DNA from: Camarhynchus parvulus
Taxonomy: Eukaryota > Chordata > Aves > Passeriformes > Thraupidae
DNA: 64,000 nucleotides
Reading direction: 5' to 3'
Assembly (NCBI RefSeq): GCF_901933205.1
Contig: NC_044576.1
Location: 10,945,024-11,009,023, forward strand
The notes beneath the pieces are model-generated. The model was not told the origin of the DNA. It searched no databases and worked only from the letters and a program-made list of their open reading frames with translations. The position numbers were made by a program, and so were the translations under genes. Below are positions 40,739-52,058 of the stretch, piece after piece. Every line of letters starts with the position of its first letter. The first letter of the stretch is position 1.

Positions 40739-41847
40739 CTTTTATTTTGAATTAAAATTAACTCAGAATTCAATTAAGAATACAGAGACCCTGCCTAAAA
40801 GTTATTTAAAAGTTGGCTTAAGCTAAGAGTTGGATCAAGTACTAACTGAAAACAAAATTCATTTATAACATCAAAACACTCTGGATAATTCAGGCTTGAA
40901 AGTACAAGTATATGACGATTAGTCCCTAATTCCTTATGGCCATAAAGCCATAATCATGCTCATAACTGACACCTACCCTACCTGGTGTAAGTATTTATAC
41001 ATTCAGCAACATACTATGCTTTTGGGCAAATAAGTGTCATTTTTAGTCCAATTTTCAACAGAAATAAGTTTTGTGTGCTTATTCTGCTTGTTTGTCAGGT
41101 TCCCTCTATATTTAATTCCAGCAAGTAATTCAGATTTGTAAAAGGTAGAGGTCTCAGTGCTAAAGAAATACCTGCTCTGAGAACAGCTCAGGTTAGTGCC
41201 ATGGCTGAAATCAAAGAGCTTCAGCTGTAGCAGCCCCACGTGGCTGGTGCCAGTCAGGATGCTCACAGCTCTGGTTTAATTTCACATTCAGGAAAAAAGA
41301 AAACAAAAGCCTTGAAATGACAAACTGCACCCAAATCAGCAGTATTATATCACAACATAAAGTTAAGCTTAGTAATGCAGCAACAACGAATTTCCTGTAG
41401 AAAGAAAAAGGAAAAAAGGAAAAAAAAATGCAGGTCCTACTAAAAGTCTACAAGATGGTTTTCAAGTTGTTCTGTGGTGAATATCTCTGTGTTTACAATA
41501 ACTACAGTGTGTCTTTGAACAGCTCAAACCTGGATTCTCTTCAATCCATTCTACCTTAGGTGTCAACAGAATAGCTGCCAGTTTGTTCATATTCTTTATT
41601 TTTATGTCACATTTAAACATTTATCATTAGGGGCATATCCATCATCCTGAGGAAATATGATTGTGCTGTCATTTTTCTTTATGCTGTGATAGTACTTTTC
41701 AAGAAGGAAAAAAAGATCTCATCTTCTTCTATGATCATAACTGCACTAAGGAATAAAATTCTCAATTCCAGGTTTTTTTGTGAAACAGTTTAATGACTAG
41801 TCAACTTAGCAACACAAATATTAGTATTTTGCTAGAAAAAACTTCTT

Positions 41848-41902
41848 AATGACTATTTAAAAATTTCTGTCACTATTAAAAAATGTGACTATTAAAAATT
41901 GC
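41848..41902. repeat. Degenerate TGACTATTAAAAA repeat
   Basis: Three imperfect copies of a motif close to TGACTATTAAAAA lie within about 55 bp, with variable spacing between them. Local duplication in AT-rich DNA is the simplest reading. Confidence 0.6.
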
Positions 41903-43700
41903 TGGTGGATTTTAGGTGGGGTGGTTTAACCCTTCAAACTCTTCCTATTGCCTTTCTCTTGGCACCTAGTATTTAATATTCTGCCTTTTCCCTTTCTTTG
42001 TATACCATAATTTGTCCTATTTCCTTCTTATGATACTCCCATCTCTGAAAATATGTATGTCAAATTTTATTCTGATGCTACAATGCATTTTCAGTGCAAA
42101 TTAGCAGTGTGTTCTAATAGTAATCCATTGCACCCCTCATTTTAAGGGGAAGGAGGCAAGACACATGACAAAAATCATAGAGTGAAATAGCTGGAATTCC
42201 ACCCACTGGGAAAGGCTGGATGGCAGAACCACTGTGCAAAGCTGCTATAAAGAAATGCAAAGTAAGTATTATTTTACTTTATATGAGTCTTACATAAAAG
42301 ATTTTTTTTTAAATTTGAAAGCACCGGTGTAGGATAATTTATAGTTAGAGATTTGTATTGTTCAGCAATCACATTGGGCAGTCTTAGACTTGAATAAAAT
42401 TTAGTTCAGACATTAGAGAGCAGAAAAATGTCTCTTGGAACTATGTTAAGCCAAACTGTGCACTAGGAAATGCAGACAAGCACACTGCAATAACAGCTCA
42501 TTGTAAAATTCCATATTGTTGATATTTGCTGTCAAAACACACTCCCCTGTCCCTCCCATCCTTCCCTTCTGTGGCTTCAGATGAACCTCTGATTATGGGA
42601 CTCATTCTGTGCCCCTCGGTCATCCACTTCTCAGATCTCATCTAAACACACATCACTTGGTGAAGTCAAACCACTTTTATCCATCAGTAGCATCCATTGC
42701 AGAAACCTCATCCTCTGCAAGCCTAAATTAAGTGTATTTTACTAACCTCTTCCAAAAAGTATTCTACTAGCATATAATCACATCCCTAACTTCTCACCTT
42801 CCCATTCTAAACTGTTCCGTCACATTTCCTGTAAATAAATGTCAGTTCCATTTCCATAAAGTTATGTCATTGTCTTTTGCCATCACCTCTGCTTTCTTCC
42901 TCATTCTTTATCAACGGTTCTGTTTCCCCAATCTTCTTATTTCTACATCCTTATTAAAATTTCTATACTTTTACACAAATCCAAACCCAACTCACCACTA
43001 ACATGAAGTCTTCAGTGACTACAAACTAAATTACCTACCCAGATTGTTGCTTTCACTATTTACTGATTTGCCTCTGCTTGGAAGATTTTACACTGTAGGC
43101 ATATATGGAATGGAGAGAATCTCTCATTTCTTACTGATTCAGGTCTCCAAACAGAATACATCTACAATTCTTGCTGTATGATTTAAGTGAGCTTCTGAAG
43201 AATTTCTAGTATGCATTGGACATTATTATGCAAAAATCAAGTACAAAGAAAGGTCAAACAAAAATTTATATATATAAAACAAAATAAAGTCAACAAGTTT
43301 AATTCCAGAGTGTTAGTTCCCAGCTGTCAGATTTCCATTAGAATACATTGTAAACAGTTTCTAGGTAGCTCTGTAGGAATTTTATATTAAAATGAAAACC
43401 AAAACAAAACTGCTAAAAACCCCAAATCAACAGAAAACTCCGGAAAACAACAAATTAACTCATACTACACCACAACAGGGGGTTTTTTTGTAATTTTAGC
43501 AGCAGTGATATAAGAAATCAGCCAGTAAGGAATGCCCAGAACCTGCTTCATTTCCTTCACCACATCAGCGCACTGCTCTGAACCGCCCTGCCAATTCCCA
43601 TAACCCCAAAGGCAGAGGGAGCCGCGGAGCAGCGCTGCTCTCGCTGGGGCTCAGGGGCGGCAGGGATGGAAGTCCCCGGTCGGTGCCCGGCCCATGACAC

Positions 43701-43724
43701 TACGTAACGGAGGCTGAGACTCAG
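43701..43724. promoter_or_regulatory. TACGTAA element plus CTGAGACTCAG palindrome
   Basis: ACTACGTAAC contains the core TACGTAA, a known target type for bZIP factors of the CREB/ATF and PAR (DBP/HLF/TEF) groups. Six bases further on is the perfect 11-bp palindrome CTGAGACTCAG, which looks like paired half sites. Both sit in the densest part of the CpG island, upstream of the likely start ATG. Binding is inferred from sequence only. Confidence 0.4.
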
Positions 43725-43776
43725 AATTTCCTCTCGGGCAGCCCCTCCCGCTGCACTTTCGCTTTCTGCGGCTATA

Positions 43777-43884
43777 ATGGTGACGGCGAGCCGGGAGCCC
43801 GCGCTGCCCGCACGCCGAGCCCGAGCGGCGGCTCCCGGCTCCGGCGGCGGCACCGAGCGGGGACCGGCTCTGCTGGCGGACAAC
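43777..43884 (+). other. In-frame upstream extension or 5' UTR of exon 1
   Basis: An upstream ATG at 43777 is in frame with the ATG at 43885, with no stop between them, so the protein could start 36 residues earlier. The extension is rich in Ala, Arg, Gly and Pro (for example PALPARRARAAAPGSGGG), typical of translated GC-rich 5' UTR. The ATG context is poor at position -3 (T) though G is at +4, and it overlaps the TATA-like string, so if that box is used this ATG is not in the mRNA. I favour 5' UTR. Confidence 0.55.
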
Positions 43885-43902
43885 ATGGTCCTGGAGAGCC
43901 AG
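43885..43902 (+). CDS. First coding exon of an unidentified gene (partial CDS)
   Basis: The ATG at 43885 has A at -3 and G at +4, a near-ideal Kozak context, and reads MVLESQ before the exon ends at 43902. The exon/intron junction is CAG|GTAAGT, essentially the full U1 consensus, and the intron interrupts in phase 0. The exon's 5' end lies within the CpG island but cannot be placed exactly. Position, island and donor together make this a genuine first exon with high probability. The residues after MVLESQ are encoded by a later exon that I could not find in the remaining 20 kb, so intron 1 is probably very long, as in many large neuronal or developmental genes. Six residues are too few to name the gene; CISD2 begins MVLES but then differs, so it is not supported. 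Confidence 0.7.
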
Positions 43903-46900
43903 GTAAGTGTGCACAGCCACATGGGCTCCTCTGTCCGCTCCACACTCTGCTGGAGTTCTTTCCTGGAGCCACGGACAGCTGCAGGAAAGCTGCAGTGACA
44001 GTGACTCTGTGCCGGCTATGACAGAGCTCAACCGCCCATGGGCGCACAGCCATGCGGGACACAGTTATTGAAGGTTATGCTACAAGTTTAAAGTTGTGAT
44101 GCAGGTTATAAGTTCACTGCCATTCTGGGCCTTAGGTCATGATTAGATCACTTGTAACCAATTGATACCACCCAGGAGGAAGACTAGGTGGTGGTAGCTT
44201 TATGCAACGGAGGTGTTGAGAAATGGAAAAAGATGTTTCATGTTACTGTGCTACGTGAACTCTTTTCTTCTCTGGAGGGGAGTAAGAGAAGAGGCAGAAA
44301 CATAGACTCAAATGAGTGAGACAGTTTCAGTCTAGGCAGGTTTAAAATTGATGCAGGGCACTGCATCATAAATACAGAATCAAAGTTAACTTGCAGGGAT
44401 GTTTGAATTTGTCTTTTGGAGTCAGCCCCTCCCAAACTCAAGTGATGCTTTCCAGAACATCAGTAATCAAGTTTCACATTTGCAGCAAAGATGGGTACTT
44501 TTTCCCGAAGATGTCTCTCAGTCCCTCTTTTTCCAAGTTAAACAGCAATGCTGAAATTTCAAGAGTAACCAGATGTTTGCTTTGCAACCTGGACCTTCTG
44601 TTACCTTATGCAACAGAATAAAAAATATTTTCTCTAAGATAAAAAAATAGGTTTTATTTTCAAAAAAATTGCAAAGAGATGTCTTCATTTTCACTTCTGC
44701 TACATCAAAAATACTCATAGTACTTTACAGGGAAGTAAAGATTTCTGCTGCAACAAATAAGATCCAATTCTGGGCTAAGTTTCTCTGGTGCATTTAAGCT
44801 TTAAGTGGATTGGTAGGGACCTGATGCACATAAGACTTGAAATCCCTTGAGAAACGATTTTCAAATTAACTAATAAGATATTGCACCACGTACAGCTTAT
44901 TAGAAAGAAACACTGAGCAGCAACAGCACACAGCTACTGTGCCTGGGATTTAAAAGCTGGATTTAGCTGTCATGTCCATAATTCTTAGTGCATTGGTTAT
45001 GTAAAGGAGTAGGTGAGAGGACGGTTTAGTTTCATATTAAGGAAAGTAAAAAAGCTCTACAGAATATAATTGCAGGATTAGTAAAAAGCATAAGGCAGCT
45101 TGGCTCCACTATTTACATATCAAGGCAATTTAGGGAAATCCTCATATAGAAAACTTTAATAATTGAAAATGAGATTGAGAAACAACTTGGTCTTACATTA
45201 AAGGCTAAAACATATGTTTTCATATTAAAAAATCATATGTATGGAGAAGAATTTGGTAACTTTTCACAGGAAACTTTAAAGGTTAATTTCCCAATGAGAC
45301 GAAATAATATTCAAGAACTTTTGTTCAACACTGATAGCTACTTTAGTAATATCTCTGCAGCTTTCCAGATATGCAAGAGATCTACATGTCACAGGATTTC
45401 TATGCATGAGAACATTTTGACAGTAATTGCCATTCATCTTGAGGGGGAAGTTAAAGAGACAAAGCAAGTAAATGCCTCAAGAATAACTTTTTAGAAAGAG
45501 CATCACAGTATGGGGCCAACACTTAAGAGCAGAGAACCTATAAAGGCAACAGATGAGGGGAGTAGTTGAACCCTCATCAAAGAAAGATTAATCATAAGAA
45601 TTAAGGGTGGAAACTTGCCACTTTTAATAATATGTACAACCCTGATCACAGAAAATTAAGTTAGCATAAAAACAATTTTTAGCAAAGCTGCTGTTACAAA
45701 ACTAGAAGGACACTAAAATTTGAGATTGTGCACCAGAATGCATCAGTGAAGTCTACCAAGGTAGCACTACACTTAGGGTAAGGGAGGAAATCCCAGGAAA
45801 AAAGTAATCATTGACTTTAGCCTCATGCAAAAGTCACATACTGGGAGACAAATTGTTTTATTGTATGTGACTGCAAAAAGGAGCAGTTAAAAATAAAATT
45901 AAAAAATATTACAAAGAGCTGGAGTGAAAGTGCTTTGCTTGGACTACATATAAAGACAGTGGCTACTGCTTTCTAATTTGTGAAAGCAGCTTCAGAGCAT
46001 TCCCATTGAAACAGAGCAAGTTACTGGTTTTTAACGCAGATAACGTATTAGAGGAACTGAAAATATAATAAATGCCTGAATGGTTCACTTGAAAGTGAAG
46101 GTGATCAAAACAGTTATTTAATGCTTTAATTTCTAAGGATCCCTGGTTTCAACCTTTAGCTGCAATTGTCATGGACTTGGGTTGCCCTTTGTCACACAGC
46201 CACCCTTGCAGCAGCCCTTGCACAACTTCTGTCCTGTCCTAAGGAGACAGGAGATCAGCCTGGCTGTCACATCCCATTAGGGGCAAAGCTGATAAAACCT
46301 GCTGGGATTCCAAGGTGACATCGTTTCTTTCATTACCTTTGTCACAATATTGATTAGATTAGGTCTGAAGCCCATCTTCGGCCTGCTACTGACCCATCAC
46401 ATCTCCTGGGAAATTCTGCAGAGTGGGAAACAAAATTGAAAACGACTGGAACAATAGAGATGTTCAAGATGTTATAGCTCATGGGACTCCCCCAGATGTG
46501 ACAAGTGCTGATTTTTACTAACTATGCATCCTGATACTTTAATCCCAAACTTGACAACTACATATTACATTATCTCCTTCACAGTAGTCAGCCTTCAGGA
46601 GCTTAATGGCATGAAAATAACCCACCAAATATTTTCATTTCTTTCACTGGAGTAAATAACAACATGGTCAAAGTGCTGCCTAGTTAATTTTCCCTATCAA
46701 AATTTTAAAGAGTAAATAAAGAGCAGATTGGCTTGCTGTCTGTGCAGCAAACCTTGTATCAATTGTCTCCCATGCCATGTTTAGTTTAGATGTTTCACTC
46801 ATGCAGGACAGCTGAAGATCCAGTTCAGAGAGCAGCACAGCTGAGACATATGGCACCCAAGTAATCATAGTAGTTAATAGCTAAAGACCCCTACACCTGC

Positions 46901-49900
46901 TCTGATGTTTTCAACAGGCTTTACTTACTGGCATTAAATGCTTCTAATATAATACATGCTCTGTGTTGATATAGGCTTTGTATGGGACAGATCTGATAGT
47001 TCCAAAGGAAAAAAGGACTACTCTTAACTGCCAAATATATTTTTAGATTTAGACAGTATAAAAGTTGGAGATTTCTAATTTTTTTTAACCTTTTTTCAAT
47101 GCTAGGTCAGATTTTTCTCTTTCACATGTGGGCTGCTTTACAAATACCATCAGTAGGCACAGCTGAACCACAAGGAGCCTGAGCAATAAGTTCAGTAAAT
47201 GTCACTCCTTTTACCTACACCTTTACCTCCCACATATAACACCCACTCCCTCTGACAGCACCAAACCTATGGTTTGAATTTGCCTTTCTTCTATGTGTTC
47301 CCTCCTTCTCCTCATCTTCACACAGCTTTGGGAACAGGACAGCTCAGCAATTAGTATCCCATAAGTAAAATAAACATTCCTATTGGCAGTGAGGAAGCTG
47401 GAGCACATCTGTCTCACTCAGTAACACCCTGGCAGAAAATTACACCCTGTAGTAACCTGGAAACCTCCAGGCCTCACAAAACAAGAGCATCCAAATTTGA
47501 TTGTTGTATGCTTTGAAGGATAAAGCAAAACTAAGCAGAACAAGAACTGTGTATTTCATTCCACTTTAGCATGCCAGGACACTGCATGTAGATGCTTGTT
47601 TTATTTCCATGGGAGTAGAAAAAACATATCAAGAGGGGGAAAAAAAGACATCTAAGACTTTCTTCTATATAAAATGTTATCTCTTAAACATACATATGAA
47701 AATACATATTCTAGGTTGCTGCATGATCCTTTTCACGACTGCTAAGATTCCTTTAAGTCCTAGAAACTCTCCCACCCTGCTCTTAAACTAGTCATTCTTT
47801 TTTTCACTCAGAAAAAAAAGGAGCAGAATTTCTCTTAATATATTTCCAGGTACTTTTATAATAGAATTTTTTTTTAATATTACTGAAAGATTTGACAAGC
47901 AATTAAATTTGCATTGAAAAAGACTTCAAAAATTAAGAATGTACAGAGAAAGAATAATACTTGATTATGGATTTATTTTAAATAAACTTGCTTTAAATAC
48001 ACTCTAGGATATTTAAATTGAATGAGATTCATCTATCTATACCCATAAATATTACTCCAAGCCCCAATAAATTCACACAATATATCTTCATGCTCTGCAA
48101 AATCTTTCCTGTAGGTTATTACTGTGCAGACTTTAATTAAGATGTAATAACAGCTATTACATCAAAAAACTATGGTTTGGACCTTGAGGATGTAAAAAAA
48201 GCAATATTTTGAGGATTGTCCAGGAATAGTGGATCAATTTTTTATGCTTTAAGGGCTAAAAATTGTGGGAGGAGGTTTCAGCCAGAACTAGAAGGCTTTT
48301 TCTTTGAAAGGGTACAGTTCATCACCCAAATAAAAATGTTCAGAAGATCCCTTGCTGCATTATCAAACAATATCTCCTAATTATGTTACACTTTTGCCCT
48401 TGCTTAAGGCATTAACCAAGTGATACAACAGCCGTACTCTTCACACATTCTAAAATAATGAAATGCTGAGCACAAGCCAAAAGGAAAAAGTAACCATTCC
48501 TCAATGATAATATAGAATTATAAAGAAAAATAAATTAAACAGATATTTTAGTTGCACACACATATTTTTTTTTACAAAACCCCATGGCCATTTATTTTTG
48601 CCCACATATATGTGACAAAAATCTAAGAGGACATTTGCACTGAAATCTTTCATTCATATTAACATGGGAAGAACCCTTCCTTCCTCAAAGTAACACAGAG
48701 TACACATGCGTGGGGAAAACCACTTTTCAGAAGTTTTAAATAGCTTCAGTGTCAAACAGACCTTGTCCCACTTCTGTGTTCCTACTTCTTCACCCTCTTT
48801 TCTACATTCCCTCCTTACATGCACTACTCTCCCAGCTCCCCCAGCCCTCCTGCTGCTGCCCCAGCAGGTCCATGTGCCCTGCCTCGATCCCTTCTCCATG
48901 CTAATCCAATACATGGCCCAGCTGCCTTTGGCAGCAGTAATTACATTCCTCTCCTGCCCTATCAATTGCTGGCCTCTTCACTACCACTGCTGGCTTTGCT
49001 TACCAGGAAGAGGATTTCATTTCCATTCCCCACTTCCCTTCACTCCCCAGCACCTTCTGCTCTAACCACGAGATGCACTGCAGTCCTGCACACAAGCCTA
49101 AGCCCATCTCCAGCGCTGCCACCTGGTACTTTGCAACCCAGAAAGAAGAAACCTTAGCTGAAGGCTGAGAGCTCTTGCTCTGTGCAGATCACAGGCTGAC
49201 AGAAATGGACTTGACACCACTGGTTTTGTTTGATGGTTTCTAATGTGCCTTCCCACCAGAGGAACAGAAAGCCAAGACACCCTAAAGCTGGCTCTCAGCT
49301 CTATGAGTTTGATACTGTGCAAACTTCAGATGGAAGAAGGTGAAGATGCAAAATTTTTGTCAGTCATTTGGACTGTGCACAGCTGGCTTGTGTCAGGGTG
49401 CTTTCCTCTCCCTGGTGATTGTTTCATCCAGAGTCTAAGGTATAAAGGTGTCTCCTACCCACACTGCCTCTCACCTGCAGAGAAAGAGCTCCCAAGCCAA
49501 GTCTGAAAAGTATTTCAGAGCATGTCAGAAGTGTACAGGAACTCACTTCTTTGAAACTGCTGACATTTTGGAGGATGAAAGAGGCTTCAAATCTCCAGGG
49601 CTCCAGCCTTACAGGCACTGAGAAAAAATAAATCCCTTAAAAAGAAAAGAAACAGAAGGAGAGAAACTGCCTATGTATTTAGAAGTTAATATATTTAAAT
49701 CCCTTGAGGAAGGAAATAGTTTGGGAAAGTGACAGTGAAAAATAGAAGACTGAAAATAAGTCTGATTTTTCTGATATGTTTTAATTTTATTTTTTTAATG
49801 AGAAAAAGGTTTTGAAATAAATATAATCTGCAAAAGAAATACAAATTATCCACCAAAAGGCAAGAAGTTAGGAAAATCCCATGTAGAAATAGTCTGGACA

Positions 49901-52058
49901 AAATTTAATTTGTTTCCAGGGACTGTACGTGTTTATCATCAGCAATAGGCATCCCATTACTGCTTGTGCCACCAACCAATAAGAGAAATGCATGTTGCTT
50001 TTTTTTAATTCAAGTACTAGCCTTCCTTACAAGACAGAGTAACTGAATCCTAGAACTGGTACTGTAAATCTCAGTAATCCATGCAACCCTTTTAGCCAAA
50101 CTGGATGTTTGAAAGTAAACTAGAACAGCTCTACTACACTGAGGGCAGCTTTATTTCACCTGCTGGTGTCTGCAAACACAGAGCTGGACATCTATCACTG
50201 GCTCTGATAGACACTTGAAATGAGAAGAATAATGCTGCACTCCGTGGAGTAGATGGGCAAGCTAAGCCAGCAAAGCTGCAGGAAGCGCACTAAGGTGGGC
50301 TGTGACCAGACCCAAGTTACCTCTGCAGGGTGCCCAGGTCTATGGCCAGGGACTGGGGACAAATTAAAACAACTACCAGGTTTCTCTGCCTTATGCCATG
50401 GGGCATCCATGCATATTTTAGGACTAAAACCAGACAACAGTACTGAATGCTTTCAAATTATAAGCAGAATCTAGTTTAGATACATTGTTTTATATTATCT
50501 TCTGACCTTGCTTTTGCCACAGAAAAAAGAGCTCTGAAAACCATGTTTGCATACTTAAATGAGAAAAGGAACTGCTATGCCCTTGTATTTTTCATTTCTG
50601 AAGGTCTTAAGGGAGGAGTGGGAACACACAATAAATAAATAGCTTAACAGACTGTAAACAACTAAAGCTTCACCTCTTGCAAAACTATAGTCTCTATGAT
50701 TAATGTTTCAGGAATTATATTAAAGTGCAATAATTTTCCCTGTAGACTGGTGATACCCAGGAGAAAAGATTCTCTGCTTTGAATGACACCATGAAATTTG
50801 ATTTGTGTATTCTAAAGAAAGAAATAACAACATATTAATTTAGATAGATTTCTTAACAAAAGCAGCATCTTCCTGTTTTGATCAAAAATTAAACAATAAA
50901 AATGAAGAAGTCAGGCTGTCTGACTGCATGAAAGAAAGGGAGAATGTGCATGAAATAGTCCTCTCTTGTAATTAATAATAAAAAATTGACAGGCATTACA
51001 TCTGCCCTGCACCTTCCAGTATCATGACTCGGGACTGTACTGTAAAAGCTCTACAGATTGCTAACAGCTCCTTTCTTTAAGGGTTGTTTGTGCTAATAAA
51101 AACTTATGAACTAAGTAAAGAAGAATTTAGGCCATCAGTCACCACTGGATTAAGATAACATCAGGGGTTGTGGAGTTTGCCCTTACTCTCTGGTACTTTC
51201 TCACCACTCAGACCAATAACAGGTATGTGCTGACTGACATTAATTTTTAGGGCACAGGCTCCAGCAGACTTGTTAAAGGATAGAGGAAAATCCATAAATT
51301 AAGGTTACCTGCAGCATGCCCACACACACAGATGCAATCAGCACCAAAGCAGCGCTCCAGGCAGAGGTGCCCTTGCCCAGTTCTGCCCCTGGCAGGGTGA
51401 GGCTGGCTCTCCCCAAATGCTGCCTTCCCCACTCTGTTCCCATGGCAGCAAGCTCAAATTTCACCACAGGTTTAGCAGCTCTGTTCTGCACCATAGTCAC
51501 TGATTAATGCCATGACCCTTGACTCGTTAACCTCAGCAGTGACAAACCAGAAGGCTCTGGGCTTACAGCCCCAAATTTAAATTGGTTTAAGGATGGTGCT
51601 TCCTGTGGGGCAAATGTGGGACTTGCAGAGATGTTTTGTATGAAAAAACAAAGATCATTTTTACCCCTCTTAGCCTTTTCTGAAATTTAGTAGCAATAGA
51701 AAAGTAAACAGGTAACTGTTCTAGCACAGCCTTAAATAATTCAAAGGATCACACTCTTTGCCTACCTGAAAAATTCAGAGCAGGCTCTGTTACGTTAAAG
51801 AAGTTTTTAATCAATTCTAAAATCATAAGAATACAGAAGATGGATGACACTAAAACTTAATTTATTTTCTATTTGGCAGAATTTAATAGAGCCTGAATGC
51901 TCCTCTCAGAAAACTGAAATAGGAGCACAAGTTTTAAATAAACTTCTTCTGGGCACATCTGCAGGGAACAGTTCACGATCAAGCAGCCCTTGAAATTTCT
52001 CATGCCATTTGCTGTTACTGCAATGCACAAGTTTTAATCACTGCAAGGAGCTTCAGCT
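43903..52058 (+). other. Start of intron 1, AT-rich with a pyrimidine-rich block
   Basis: After the donor GTAAGT at 43903-43908 the sequence returns to AT-rich, CpG-poor DNA within about 150 bp. No second exon in phase 0 with convincing boundaries is visible. A T/C-rich block lies at about 48.77-49.06 kb. A good acceptor-like site at about 49.43 kb (GATTGTTTCATCCAG) is followed by an open frame of 24 codons ending in a stop at 49.5 kb, without supporting evidence. A small GC-richer patch lies near 51.3-51.45 kb. Confidence 0.6.

Larger units (their letters stand above)
31891..43559. other. AT-rich non-coding DNA upstream of the promoter
   Basis: No gene is recognisable. It contains a CR1-like 3' tail near 33.92 kb, a two-copy 17-bp repeat near 33.44 kb, an A9/T10 inverted run at 38.5 kb, a perfect 14-bp inverted repeat at 40.7 kb and a pyrimidine-rich stretch at about 42.54-43.02 kb. 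The last kilobases before 43.56 kb are the upstream flank of the CpG-island promoter and are a natural place for distal regulatory elements, but none can be identified by eye. Confidence 0.65.
43560..44060 (+). promoter_or_regulatory. CpG island / promoter of a rightward gene
   Basis: CpG dinucleotides are dense over about 500 bp while the flanks are CpG-poor and AT-rich. The densest part is 43620-43900. Within it are a GC box (GGGGCGGC, 43654-43661) and a second Sp1-like CCCCTCCCG (43742-43750). The element TACGTAA (43701-43707) resembles CREB or PAR-bZIP half sites, the perfect palindrome CTGAGACTCAG spans 43714-43724, and a TATA-like TATAAT is at 43773-43778. A splice donor at 43903 shows that an exon ends inside the island, so transcription to the right is strongly supported. 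The start site is not determined: TATAAT would predict one near 43.80 kb, but most CpG-island promoters initiate over a dispersed region. Leftward transcription is possible, but I see no strong donor on the minus strand within the island. Confidence 0.85.

Noticed and set aside
43885..43902. Identification of the gene as CISD2 from the MVLES start
   Set aside because: The sixth residue differs and CISD2's first exon continues well beyond six codons; the match is five residues only.
43557..44062. Minus-strand ORFs of 96-128 codons across the CpG island
   Set aside because: Shadows of CpG-island composition. No strong minus-strand donor is present and the plus-strand donor explains the exon.
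48706..49157. Two plus-strand ORFs of 119 and 112 codons
   Set aside because: They overlap in different frames over a pyrimidine-rich block, giving Pro/Leu/Ser-rich peptides by composition.
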